Assembly: GCA_016710285.1 (NCBI GenBank)
Contig: JADJXR010000001.1
Span: 3,660,501 to 3,724,500 of the forward strand
From: Chlorobiota bacterium
Lineage (GTDB): Bacteria > Bacteroidota > Ignavibacteria > OLB7
Reading direction: 5' to 3'
Length of the DNA: 64,000 bases
Under the pieces are notes generated by a model. The model had not been told where the DNA came from. It saw only the letters and a program-made list of their open reading frames with translations, and ran no database searches. The position numbers and the translations under genes were made by a program. The first letter of the stretch is position 1, and each line of letters opens with the position of its first letter. Positions 1-9,762 of this stretch are shown here, piece by piece.

Positions 1-102
1 CGATGCTGTCGGCTCTTCTCCTCTGCCATAGCTCTACCAACCTCTCCATCACAATTTTTCCTCTGGTAGTGGGCTTGCTTCTTTATGGTTGAAGTTTTGT
101 GA

Positions 103-110
103 TAATTTTG
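103..110 (+). promoter_or_regulatory. possible Bacteroidota-type -7 box
   Basis: The octamer TAATTTTG fits the TAnnTTTG -7 consensus known for Bacteroidota housekeeping promoters and lies about 47 nt before the start codon at 157. A matching -33 TTTG is not convincing at the usual distance. One short match in an AT-rich leader can arise by chance, so this is only a candidate. The rest of positions 1-156 shows no gene. Confidence 0.25.
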
Positions 111-156
111 GGCCATCCAAGGTGCGGTTATCCATTCACTAACATTCAGGACAACA

Positions 157-1800
157 ATGACCCAGTTCTTCAGCTTTGTGCTCAGAAGCAGCATTGCAGT
201 ATTGCTTGGTGCTGTTCTGCTTTGGCAACCTTTGCATGCCCAGCAACCTTCTCCAGCAATCGAGTGGCAGAAGGCGCTGGGTGGGAGTGGCAATGATGTG
301 GCATACTCCATCACCCAGACCAGTGACGGTGGGTACATAGTTGCGGGGTATAGTTATTCTACTGATGGTGATGTTAGCGGGCATCATGGAGCAGCTAATC
401 ACCCCGATTTCTGGATTGTGAAGCTGACGAGCGGGGGGGAGATTGAGTGGCAGAAGTCGCTGGGTGGGAGTGACGGTGATTGGGCAAACTCCATCACCCA
501 GACCCGTGACGGCGGGTACATAGTTGCCGGATATAGTAATTCCACTAATGGTGATGTTAGCGGGAATCATGGAGGACTTGATTACTGGATCGTGAAGCTG
601 ACGAGCGGGGGGGAGATTGAGTGGCAGAAGTCGCTTGGTGGGAGTGGCGATGATTGGGCATCCTCCATCACACAGACCAGTGACGGCGGGTACATAGTTG
701 CAGGACGGAGTAATTCCACCGATGGTGATGTTAGCGGGCATCATGGAGCAGCTAATCATCCCGATTTCTGGATCGTGAAGCTGACGAGCGGGGGGGAGAT
801 TGAGTGGCAGAAGTCGCTGGGTGGGAGTAACTATGATGATGCACGCTCCATCACACAGACCAGTGACGGCGGGTACATAGTTGCAGGATCGAGTGGGTCC
901 ACCGATGGTGATGTTAGCGGGAATCATGGAGGCGGTGATTCCTGGATCGTGAAGCTGACGAGCGGGGGGGAGATTGAGTGGGAGAAGTCGCTGGGTGGGA
1001 GTAACTATGATGATGCACGCTCCATCACCCAGACCAGTGACGGCGGGTACATAGTTGCAGGAGTGAGTACTTCGAATGATGGTGATGTTAGCGGGAATTA
1101 TGGATTATTTGATTACTGGATCGTGAAGCTGACGAGCGGGGGAGGGATCGAATGGCAGAAGTCGCTTGGTGGGAATCGCGATGATTTGGCATCCTCCATC
1201 ACCCAGACCCGTGACGGCGGGTACATAGTTGCAGGATCGAGTCGGTCCACCGATGGTGATGTCACTGGGCATCATGGATCAATTGACTCTACTGATTCCT
1301 GGATCGTGAAGCTGACGAGCGGCGGGGGGATCGAGTGGGAGAAGTCGCTGGGTGGGAGTGGCTTGGATTTGGCATCCTCCATCACCCAGACCAGTGACGG
1401 CGGGTACATAGTTGCAGGACAGAGTACTTCCACTGATGGTGATGTTATCGGGAATCATGGAGGAGGTGATTTCTGGATCGTAAAACTCACCCCTCCCAAT
1501 CCAACCGGAGTAAAACCCACCGGCCTCCCCACCCCAAGCCCCTGGGCAATGAACGCCAACTACCCAAACCCATTCTCCACTACTACCACCATCACGTTCA
1601 CCGTGCCGGAGCGGAGCTTCGTGCGGCTGTCGGTGGATACCGAGCAAGGGGTTGAAGTGGCTCGCCTAATTGAGGAACAGCTTGAGGCTGGAGAGTACCG
1701 CGTTCCATTCTCGGGGGATGGCCTCGCCAGCGGAACATACCTGTACCGCCTAAGCTCCGGCAGCACCAGTTTGGTGGGGAAGATGACAATTGTGCGGTAG
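157..1800 (+). CDS. T9SS-sorted secreted protein with seven tandem repeats
   Basis: Secreted or surface protein of 547 residues with unknown ligand. An N-terminal signal peptide (residues 1 to about 29, ending LHAQ) is followed by seven repeats of roughly 56 residues. Each runs from IEWQKSLGGS through QTSDGGYIVAG and DGDVSG to WIVKLTSGG, resembling delta-60/SBBP-type propeller repeats. A linker (residues about 447-465) leads to an NYPNPF-containing type A T9SS C-terminal domain ending KMTIVR, which in this family directs export through the outer membrane and is then cleaved. The repeats are nearly identical at DNA level, so unit number may vary by recombination. The start at 157 places the signal peptide at the N-terminus. 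A paralogue follows directly at 1850. The T9SS call is solid; the biological role is unknown. Confidence 0.85.
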   Translation: MTQFFSFVLRSSIAVLLGAVLLWQPLHAQQPSPAIEWQKALGGSGNDVAYSITQTSDGGYIVAGYSYSTDGDVSGHHGAANHPDFWIVKLTSGGEIEWQKSLGGSDGDWANSITQTRDGGYIVAGYSNSTNGDVSGNHGGLDYWIVKLTSGGEIEWQKSLGGSGDDWASSITQTSDGGYIVAGRSNSTDGDVSGHHGAANHPDFWIVKLTSGGEIEWQKSLGGSNYDDARSITQTSDGGYIVAGSSGSTDGDVSGNHGGGDSWIVKLTSGGEIEWEKSLGGSNYDDARSITQTSDGGYIVAGVSTSNDGDVSGNYGLFDYWIVKLTSGGGIEWQKSLGGNRDDLASSITQTRDGGYIVAGSSRSTDGDVTGHHGSIDSTDSWIVKLTSGGGIEWEKSLGGSGLDLASSITQTSDGGYIVAGQSTSTDGDVIGNHGGGDFWIVKLTPPNPTGVKPTGLPTPSPWAMNANYPNPFSTTTTITFTVPERSFVRLSVDTEQGVEVARLIEEQLEAGEYRVPFSGDGLASGTYLYRLSSGSTSLVGKMTIVR

Positions 1801-1849
1801 CGGGGTCTTATACACCATAAACATCCATTCACTAACCTTCAGAACAGCG

Positions 1850-3503
1850 ATGAACCAGTTTTTCAGTCTTTTCTTCAAAAGCAGCATTGCCGTTTTCTTC
1901 GGCGTTTGTCTGCTCTGGCAATCTTCCAATGCTCAAAGCATTGCCCCAACAATCGAGTGGCAACGCTCACTCGGCGGAACAAAGGGTGATGAAGCTACTT
2001 CCATCTCCCAGACCAGCGACGGCGGGTACATCATTGCCGGGTTGAGTTACTCCATTGATGGCGATGTTAGCGATCATCATGGATTCGGTGGCTTCATTGA
2101 TTACTGGGTCGTGAAACTCACGAACGCCGGAGCAATGGAGTGGCAACGGTCGCTTGGTGGAAGCGATAATGATTATCCTACTTCCATCTCCCAGACCACC
2201 GACGGCGGGTACATCGTCGCAGGGTGGAGTAAGTCCGCAGATGGCAACGTTACCGGAAACCATGGAGAACGTGATTTCTGGATCGTGAAGCTGACGAGCG
2301 GGGGAGCGATCGAGTGGGAGAAGTCGCTTGGTGGGAGCGGCGATGATGAAGCTGCTTCAATCTTGCAAACCACGGACGGCGGGTATGTAGTTGCAGGAAG
2401 AAGTCGTTCCGATGATGGCGATGTTATTGGGCATCATGGGGCAACGGATTCCTCCGATGCATGGATTGTGAAGCTGACAAATACAGGGGGAATGGAGTGG
2501 CAGAAGTCGTTGGGTGGAAGTGGCACGGATGGAGCTGCTTCTATCGAACAGACCAGCGATGGCGGGTATATAATTGCAGGATCAAGTCAATCCACTAATG
2601 GTGATGGTACTGGTCATCATGGATTAGCGGAGTACTCTGATGCATGGATCGTGAAGCTAACGGGCGCGGGGGGGATCGAGTGGCAACAGTCACTTGGTGG
2701 GAGCAACCATGATTATGGCAATGCCATTGAACAGACCACCGACGGTGGGTACATCGTTGCAGGGTCAAGTCGGTCCAATGATGGCGATGTTAGCGGGAAT
2801 CGTGGGGGAGGTGATTCTTGGATCATAAAGCTCACGAGTGCGGGAGCGATAGATTGGCAACGCTCGCTTGGCGGGAGTGACGCTGATGGCGACTTATTCG
2901 ATCAAGCAGACGGCTGACGGCGGGTACATAGTTGCCGGATTTAGCGAGTCCACCGATGGCAATGCCACTGGATGGCATGAAGGTATGGATTACTTGATCG
3001 TGAAGCTGACAAGCACAGGGATGATCGAGTGGCAGCAGTTGTTTGGTGGAAGGCACGATGATTATGCTATTTCTATCAAGCAGACCACCGACAATGGATA
3101 TATAGTTGCAGGGTATAGCCAGTCCCATGATGGCGATGTCACCGACAACCATGGATCAGCTGGTTCTTCCGATGCCTGGATCGTAAAACTCGCCCCACCC
3201 AACTCCACCGGGGTAAAACCCACCGCCCCTACCACCCCAAACCCGTGGGCAATGAACGCCAACTATCCAAACCCATTCTCCACCACCACCACCATCACCT
3301 TCACCGTGCCGGAACGGAGCTTCGTGCGGCTGTCGGTGGATAACGAGCAAGGGGTTGAAGTGGCTCGCCTAATTGAGGAACAACTTGAGGCGGGAGAGTA
3401 CCGCGTTCCATTCTCGGGGGATGGCCTCGCCAGCGGAACATACCTGTACCGCCTAAGCTCCGGCAGCACCAGTTTGGTGGGGAAGATGACAATTGTGCGG
3501 TAG
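1850..3503 (+). pseudogene. T9SS seven-repeat protein paralogue, frameshifted
   Basis: Second copy of the preceding gene. The signal peptide starts at 1850 (MNQFFSLFFK...NAQ) and seven GGYIVAG-type repeats and an almost identical T9SS C-terminal domain follow. The reading frame breaks inside repeat six. The first frame runs on to a stop at 2917, while the remaining repeats and sorting domain lie one base over. Removing one G from the GG at 2888-2889 gives LGGS-DADATY-SIKQT, the same spacing as in the other repeats, and a 550-residue protein (the paralogue has 547). The lesion is therefore a one-base insertion: a true pseudogene, a phase-variable state or an assembly error. As written, the product would lack its sorting domain. 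Confidence 0.8.
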
Positions 3504-3532
3504 CGGGCGCGGCGTGGCGATGAATCAAAACA

Positions 3533-3576
3533 CCATGGGGCTGGCAGCAGACACTGCCAGCCCCATGGACGTTTTT
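3533..3576. terminator. intrinsic terminator, 15-bp stem
   Basis: Perfect 15-bp inverted repeat (arms 3533-3547 and 3554-3568, starting CCATGGGGC) with a 6-nt loop, followed on the plus strand by ACGTTTTT. It lies between the convergent T9SS paralogue and the glycosyltransferase. On the minus strand the stem is followed by a short TGTTTT run, so it may stop transcripts from both sides. Confidence 0.8.
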
Positions 3577-3585
3577 AGGGGTGGG

Positions 3586-4905
3586 TTACTGTGTCACTTT
3601 CTCCAGCAATGCGGCTAATTCGCCTGTCACGTTCTTCCGCTCGTAGCGGGCAATGGCGTGCTGGTTTGGGGTGGTGGCTTCCTGGCCCAAGGACCACGCT
3701 TGATAAAGCTGCTGGAAGGCCGCAGCAATCCCCGCAACGTTCGATTGATGCGCCACAAAACCGCTGCGGGTCTCGGCGATAAGCTCCGCAATCGCGCTCC
3801 GCTCCGGCGCAACCGCCAGCACCGGCCGGCCCGAGCCGATGTACTCATACACCTTCCCTGGCACCACCTCATCGCTCCCTTCATACTCATCCACCACCAA
3901 CAGCACGGCATCGGAAAGAAGCAGCCGGCGGATGCTCTCCTTGTGGGGCATATATCCAACAACCTCAATCGCTTCCCCCAAACTGCTTCCCCGAAACATC
4001 TCCATCACCTCCTCGCCAAACCGCCCGATAAACTGCAGCCGCAACGTTGCGGGGTCAATCGTTCCGCGGGCGGTTAGCGATTCCACCCCCTTCAAAAAAG
4101 CATCGGGATTGCGGCGGCCATACATCGAGCCGGTGTAGGTGATGGTGAACCTTCGGTCGCTCCGTTCGGCAGGGCTCACTTCGGGGATGTCGGCACTGTC
4201 GTAGCCGTTGGGAAGGTGGTGGAACTTCCCCGGGGGAAGCTCGGGATATTTGCCAAGCACGTCGTTCATAATCCCAAGCCACGCAACCTCCACCGCGTCG
4301 GCCTCGGTGAAGACCGAGCGTTCCAACCGGCGGTCAATCGCAGCGGGGATTGCCCAGCGGTCCGGCGTGGTGATAAACCCCGTCCACGGGTCGCGAAATC
4401 CCGCCACCCAGGGGAGCTTGCTTTTTCGCTTCAACGCCCGCGCAATCAGCGAACAGGTGTACGGCGGCGATGAGCTGTAGATGGCCTTGATCTCCCCTTT
4501 CTCAATCTCCTCCATCCCCGCCCGAACCGCGTGGCGCAGCCAGCCGATTCTGGCATCGGGGATAAACAGGGTGGCGCGGATAAACTCCGACAACCGCTCG
4601 GAAAACGGGAGCTTCGCCCCTTCTTTTCGGATGGTGTTTACGTCAATGGCGGTGCCTTGCTTTTTCCCCGTGAGCTTGCGGTACAGGTCGTACGGCTCGA
4701 AGATGTCGGTGCGGATCACCTTCACCCCTTCGGGGATTTCGTTCAGCAAGGATTCGTCCCGTGCCGGGAAGTTTCCGTCGCGGACCGTCAGCACCACCGG
4801 CTCCCAGTTGAACCGGCGCAGATACTGCACGAACTTCAGCACCCGCTGAACCCCCGGCCCGCCAGAAGGGGGGAAGTAGTAGGCAACAATCAGAACTTTG
4901 TTCAT
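3586..4905 (-). CDS. glycosyltransferase family 4-like protein
   Basis: Predicted GT-B fold glycosyltransferase of 439 residues acting at the cytoplasmic membrane on an unidentified acceptor. The N-terminus MNKVLIVAYYFPPSGGPGVQ is the typical GT4 opening with a glycine-rich donor-side loop. Residues GFRDPWTG lie mid-protein. The C-terminal half carries PGKVYEYIGSGRPVLAV, the conserved nucleotide-sugar segment with its glutamate and GSGRP. The start at 4905 is chosen because this opening defines the domain; 38 upstream in-frame codons look non-coding. No polysaccharide gene cluster is adjacent, so donor and product are unknown. It may serve surface polysaccharide or T9SS-linked glycosylation, but that is inference. 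Confidence 0.85.
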   Translation of the reverse strand: MNKVLIVAYYFPPSGGPGVQRVLKFVQYLRRFNWEPVVLTVRDGNFPARDESLLNEIPEGVKVIRTDIFEPYDLYRKLTGKKQGTAIDVNTIRKEGAKLPFSERLSEFIRATLFIPDARIGWLRHAVRAGMEEIEKGEIKAIYSSSPPYTCSLIARALKRKSKLPWVAGFRDPWTGFITTPDRWAIPAAIDRRLERSVFTEADAVEVAWLGIMNDVLGKYPELPPGKFHHLPNGYDSADIPEVSPAERSDRRFTITYTGSMYGRRNPDAFLKGVESLTARGTIDPATLRLQFIGRFGEEVMEMFRGSSLGEAIEVVGYMPHKESIRRLLLSDAVLLVVDEYEGSDEVVPGKVYEYIGSGRPVLAVAPERSAIAELIAETRSGFVAHQSNVAGIAAAFQQLYQAWSLGQEATTPNQHAIARYERKNVTGELAALLEKVTQ

Positions 4906-4984
4906 AGGGGCGCAAAGATAGAAAGGGAGCGGGGATGGAGAATTGAAAGTTGGATTGGAGGTTTTGTCGGAACCGGTGGTTGCG

Positions 4985-5055
4985 GGCTGATACCGCCGCG
5001 CCCCCCTGCTTCGCTGCAAGCGACGAAGCGTCCCCCCAATGCTGGGGGGAACCCC
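4985..5055. repeat. intergenic hairpin repeat, AATGCTGGGG type
   Basis: A short GC-rich mosaic with GCTTCGCTGC...GCGACGAAGC and a perfect CCCCCCA-ATGC-TGGGGGG hairpin (about 5032-5049). Related sequence appears at 22890-23020 in both orientations. It has no coding support and grades directly into the 176-bp array. Between 4906 and 4984 I see no feature. Confidence 0.6.
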
Positions 5056-5957
5056 TCTCCGTCAGTTGCTTTGGCGTTGCTCGGGAAGGAAGTCACGGAG
5101 AGGGGGTTGGGGGGTGAGGTTGGGTAGCGGCCCCGACCTCCGTCGGGATTGATAACAGGTCTTTAGCCTGCCGAAGACCGAAGATGACGCCGAAGGCTAA
5201 AGACCTTCGGCTACCTCTTTTCTTGCTTCCCCTCTCCGTCAGTTGCTTTGGCGTTGCTCGGGAAGAAAGTCACGGAGAGGGGGTTGGGGGTGAGGTTGGG
5301 TAGCGGCCCCGACCTCCGTCGGGATTGATAACAGGTCTTTGGCCTGCCGAAGACCGAAGATGACGCCGAAGGCTAAAGACCTTCGGCTACCTCTTTTCTT
5401 GCTCCTCCTCTCCGTCAGTTGCTTTAGTGTTGCTCGGGAAGGAAGTCACGGAGAGGGGGTTGGGGGTGAGGTTGGGTAGCGGCCCCGACCTCCGTCGGGA
5501 TTGATAACAGGTCTTTAGCCTGCCGAAGACCGAAGATGACGCCGAAGGCTAAAGACCTTCGGCTACCTCTTTTCTTGCTTCCCCTCTCCGTCAGTTGCAT
5601 TGGCGTTGCTCGGGAAGGAAGTCACGGAGAGGGGGTTGGGGGTGAGGTTGGGTAGCGGCCCCGACCTCCGTCGGGATTGATAACAGGTCTTTAGCCTGCC
5701 GAAGACCGAAGATGACGCCGAAGGCTAAAGACCTTCGGCTACCTCTTTTCTTGCTCCTCCTCTCCGTCAGTTGCTTTGGCGTTGCTCGGGAAGGAAGTCA
5801 CGGAGAGGGGGTTGGGGGTGAGGTTGGGTAGCGGCCGACCTCCGTCGGGATTGATAACAGGTCTTTAGCCTGCCGAAGACCGAAGATGACGCCGAAGGCT
5901 AAAGACCTTCGGCTACCTCTTTTCTTGCTCCTCCTCTCCGTCAGTTGCTCTGGCGTT
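5052..5957. repeat. tandem array, five units of about 176 bp plus a partial
   Basis: Units begin with a CCCCTCTCCGT-like segment; the internal GTCAGTTGCT falls at 5061, 5238, 5414, 5590, 5766 and 5940, giving periods of 177, 176, 176, 176 and 174. The sixth copy is cut off just before the Nudix start. Within a unit: an 11-nt arm CCCCTCTCCGT pairs with ACGGAGAGGGG about 33 nt later; CCGAC-CTC-CGTCGG forms a small hairpin; and GCCGAAGG-CTAAAGA-CCTTCGGC (5189-5211 in unit 1) forms a perfect 8-bp stem. Copies differ by few substitutions, so expansion is recent. No reading frame is conserved. The last two modules recur as dispersed copies elsewhere in the window. Confidence 0.92.
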
Positions 5958-5967
5958 ATCTTGCCCC

Positions 5968-6459
5968 ATGCTTACCATTGACGACGGGCAACGATTCTTT
6001 AACTACCGCATTGCTGGGGTGGCGATTCACAACGGAAAAGTGCTGGTGCACCGTGGGCCGGGGGATGATTTTTGGACACTTCCAGGAGGGCGGGCCGAGA
6101 TGGGGGAGACCGCAGCCGAGACGTTGCAGCGCGAAATGATCGAGGAACTGAACACCACGGTGGAGGTTGGCGAACCCCTTTGGTTTGTTGAAAATTTCTT
6201 TGAATACAACAACCGATCCTTCCACGAACTTGGGCTGTACTTCTCCATGACCTTCCCCCCTGATTCTCCCTTGTTGGAGCTTGAGGAAGGGGAGTTCCAA
6301 GATGAGATTGGGGTGCGCCTTATCTTCCGCTGGCAGCCGATAGAGGCATTGGCGCAGATAGCGATTGCCCCCACGTGCATTGCCGAAAGGCTTCCCGCAG
6401 TTGGGCTTGGCTTCCAACACATTGTGCACCGTGATGATGCCAGCGCAACGCGGGGGTGA
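5968..6459 (+). CDS. Nudix hydrolase
   Basis: Cytosolic Nudix-family pyrophosphohydrolase of 163 residues that would cleave a nucleoside diphosphate linked to another group; the substrate cannot be read from sequence. The Nudix box spans residues about 40-63: PGGRAEMGETAAETLQ followed by REMIEEL, so the glycine, REx2EE and metal-binding glutamates are present. The glycine normally following EEx is replaced by Asn (ELNTT), a mild deviation from GX5EX7REUXEEXGU. The start at 5968 follows the truncated last unit of the repeat array by about ten bases, so the array replaces any normal upstream region. No operon partner is evident. Confidence 0.88.
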   Translation: MLTIDDGQRFFNYRIAGVAIHNGKVLVHRGPGDDFWTLPGGRAEMGETAAETLQREMIEELNTTVEVGEPLWFVENFFEYNNRSFHELGLYFSMTFPPDSPLLELEEGEFQDEIGVRLIFRWQPIEALAQIAIAPTCIAERLPAVGLGFQHIVHRDDASATRG

Positions 6460-6564
6460 TCTCCAAAAAAACGGTTGCGCGGCCCCGCCCGCGATGCAGG
6501 CTATTCCGTAACTTCGCTTCCCAACAAGTCGCCTATCAAACAACCATTGCTCTCTCGGTTTTCC

Positions 6565-9056
6565 ATGAAACGTACCTTCTACACCTTGCTGCTTTTTGCC
6601 GCCGTTGCGCTGCCGTTGCGTGCCCAAGAAATCGCGGGACCAACCTACGATTTGGAGGAATACGAAGGGGGCAAAAGGCCGCACGCGAATATCAAGAACG
6701 CCTGCGCGAAGCCGGAATGAACGGAGCCACAATCCGCGCCGCGTGGCAATCGGCACGCGCACGGATGGAGCGGAAGCATGGCGCAACTCTTGCTGCGGCT
6801 CCGGCCTGGGAGTTTATCGGCCCGCGCAACCAAGCGGGCCGAATGAAAGGGCTGGCCGTTGCCAAAAAAGATACCGCCTTGTGGTACAGCGCGGCCGATG
6901 GCGGCGGGGTGTGGCGTTCCACCAACTCCGGCGGAACATGGACCCCGCTGACCGACACCCTTCCATCCCTCAGGATGTCCACCCTCTCCATGTCGCCGCA
7001 CGATGACGAGCTTCTGCTTGCCGGAACCCACGAAGGGATGATCTACCGCACCAGCGATGGCGGCGCACGTTGGAGCGTTATCGAGGTTTCCGGCATCGGG
7101 TTCATCTACGACCTGAAGTTCGACCCCATCACCCCAACCACCGTGTGGCTTGCTGCCGACGGTGGGGTTGCACGCTCCGGCGATGCCGGGGAAACCTGGA
7201 CGGTTGTGCGGAAAGGGGGGCGCGCAACCAGCCTGAGCATTGACCAAACAAACCCGAAGAACATTCTGTACGGCCAGAACAGCACAAATGGCAAAGGAAG
7301 AATCTACCGCACCACCGATGGCGGCGAGCAATGGAAGATGGTGCTGGAACGGACGGTGGGATATTGGGAGCGGATCAACGTGCGGGTTGCGCCGTCGGAT
7401 CCATCCGTGGCCTATTGCAGCTACAACGGCGGGAAAGGGACGTTCTATAAATCGCTGGATAGCGGGGCAACTTGGGACACACTGGCTGGGCAGCCGTACC
7501 GGGACGGGTATCATCGTGGGTACGACGTGTTCGAGATTTCACCCCTTAGCCCAGATATTCTGATTGCCGGCGGGACCTCGCTGTACCGCACCACCGATGG
7601 CGGGCTGACGTGGCAGGGGGGCGACACTGTCAACAAAAACCTTCATGTGGACCAGCACGCCTTTCTGTTCCCGCCACACCTTGAAGGGACCTTCATTGCC
7701 GGAAACGACGGGGGCATCTACCGGACCTCCGAATACAGCGACGATAACCTCCGCTGGACGATGCTGGACAACGACTTGGTGACGTTGCAGATCTACAACT
7801 GCGCAATCCACCCCACCCGAACCGACACCGTGATTGTTGGCTGCCAGGACAACGGCTACGATAAGTTCAGCGGGGATGAATACAAGTGGAAAGTGGTTGG
7901 TGGCGATGGCTTCTGCACGATCTACGATTACGAGAATCCCGGATACTTTTATCACGAATACATTTACCACAACCTGCACCGCGCCGATGACGGGTTCAAC
8001 TGGTGGTCCGCAAAAAAGATGAAGGGATTGCCAACCGACACCAGCAAGGATGGTTTCTACAGCGGCTTCACCGACCCTGACCGCGCCGACTGGTACGGGC
8101 AGGCAATCGCCATTTCGCCAAACGATCCCAAAACCCTGTACATCGGCTCGAACAAACTGTACCGCACCGACGACCGCGCCGAGAATTGGCGCCCGGTGGC
8201 CACGCGAGAATTTGCGGCAAACCAGTACGACGTTCTCACCGCTATTGAGGTGACGGAGGGGGCGGCTCCGCAGGTCTATCTGGGAACAAACGCGGGGAAA
8301 CTTTACCGCGTGGTTGAAGGGGGCGATAGCGCGGAATCGTTCGACATCACCCCGTCGTTCGGGGCAATCGGGCGGATACGCAGCATCCTATCATTGCCCG
8401 AAGCCTTGCCCCAGAACCCAGCAACCATCTGGGTTGGTGGCGATGGCGGCTGGCAAAACAAAGGGGTGATGGCCAGCACCAACAGCGGGGCAACATGGAC
8501 CGTCCGCTCGGAAGGGCTCCCAACCGGCGGGGTCAATCGCTTGCTTGCCGATCCCGACAGCGCGGGGACGCTGTACGCGGGGACCTCGTTCGGCCTGTTT
8601 TTCACCCGCGATAATGGCCAGCACTGGTCGGCAATGCCTGGCTTCCCGAACGTGGAAGTCTGGGATTTCTCGTTCGACCGGAAAACCCGCACGCTCCTTG
8701 TTGGGACCTACGGCCGCGGCGCGATTCGTGCGCAAGGGTTTATCCCGCCACCAGCACCGCCGTTGCCGCTGGGCGTTCCCGCAGCAGCCGAATCCACAAA
8801 CCACATATCCGTGATAACCTCCCCCACCGGCCAAACCACAATCCGGGTGACGCTGGAAAAAGGGAGCCGGGTTGATCTGGGATTATTCAACGTTGTTGGC
8901 GAACGGGTGGCAACGCTTCACTCAGGGGAATTGGGGAGTGGGGTGCATGAATTTGCGATTGGGGAAGAATCTGGGGTCAGCCCCAGCCTGGGCGTTATCC
9001 TGATGACCACCGATAACGGGCAGGTCCAAAACAAAAGCATCCTGTTCCGGCGGTAG
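6565..9056 (+). CDS. BNR/sortilin-like propeller protein with T9SS tail, frameshifted near N-terminus
   Basis: Secreted beta-propeller protein. The signal peptide starts at 6565 (MKRTFYTLLLFAAVALPLRAQ). About 37 codons later the frame changes at the A-run 6673-6676. Adding one A gives YEGGKKAAREYQERL and an uninterrupted 830-residue protein; as written, the first frame stops at 6720 and the rest is open in another frame to 9056. The body has repeated STNSGGTW, TSDGGARW and TTDGGLTW segments typical of BNR/VPS10-like propellers (as in exo-glycosidases and sortilin-like secreted proteins). The last ~80 residues form a T9SS-type C-terminal beta domain ending KSILFRR. Catalytic function is not assignable. 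The homopolymer lesion may be a sequencing error or a slippage switch. Confidence 0.78.
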
Positions 9057-9140
9057 CGAATATCAAGAAGGCGTGCAATTCGTGGTGGCTTCCTGATGTT
9101 CTCAGAAAATTCCTCACACTAAAAACATAAAAACTCAATC

Positions 9141-9701
9141 ATGCCGATTCAATCAACCATGATGCCGCTTGGCACTTCTGCTCCCGATTTTCGCTTGCCC
9201 GATGTCCTCTCCGGGGAAGAAATTTCGCTGCGTGCGGGCGCACCTGCAATCGCCACGGTGGTGATGTTTATCTGCAATCATTGCCCCTACGTCATCCACG
9301 TGCAGGACCAGATTGCTGCGGTGGCAACCGAATATCGGGAACGCGGGGTTGCGTTCTTTGGCATTAACTCCAACGATGTTCAGCAATATCCAGAAGATTC
9401 CCCCGAGGCCATGAAGCGGGTTGCTGCCGAAGTCGGCTATCCCTTCCCATATCTATTCGATGAAACCCAGGAAACCGCACGCGCCTACGGGGCAGCTTGC
9501 ACTCCTGAATTCTATGTTTTTGATGCCAACCTGATGCTGGCCTATCATGGCCAAATGGATGATGCCCGCCCGCGAAACGACATCCCCGTCACTGGCCGGG
9601 ACCTTCGCGACGCACTGGATGCGATTATCGAGGGCCGCCCGGTTTCGGAAATCCAAAAACCTGGAATCGGGTGCGGAATAAAATGGAAAATTGCGGAGTG
9701 A
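9141..9701 (+). CDS. thioredoxin-fold peroxiredoxin-like protein
   Basis: Redoxin of the AhpC/TSA-like family (the single-domain group often annotated 'thioredoxin family protein'), 186 residues. It has no signal peptide, so it is probably cytosolic. The fold is entered at APDFRLPDVLSGEEISL. The redox site is NHCPY (residues about 46-50), where Cys precedes Pro in place of a CxxC. GINSNDVQQYPEDSPEAM is a family-typical segment, TPEFYVFD holds the cis-proline region, and the C-terminus has GIGCGIKWK with a possible second cysteine. Likely thiol peroxidase or disulfide handling; the partner is unknown. It stands 84 bp after the propeller gene and 61 bp before tpiA. Confidence 0.85.
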   Translation: MPIQSTMMPLGTSAPDFRLPDVLSGEEISLRAGAPAIATVVMFICNHCPYVIHVQDQIAAVATEYRERGVAFFGINSNDVQQYPEDSPEAMKRVAAEVGYPFPYLFDETQETARAYGAACTPEFYVFDANLMLAYHGQMDDARPRNDIPVTGRDLRDALDAIIEGRPVSEIQKPGIGCGIKWKIAE

Positions 9702-9762
9702 TCCAACCTGAACTGCACACTTCTGCTGAGCAACTGCAACAACAACCAATCCTAACACAGCT

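Noticed and set aside
139..927. Open frame of 262 codons on the minus strand
   Set aside because: It mirrors the tandem repeats of the T9SS gene on the other strand; periodicity comes from that gene and no start or domain supports it.
5052..5957. CRISPR-like repeat array
   Set aside because: Units are contiguous and about 176 bp long without unique spacers; no cas genes occur in the window.
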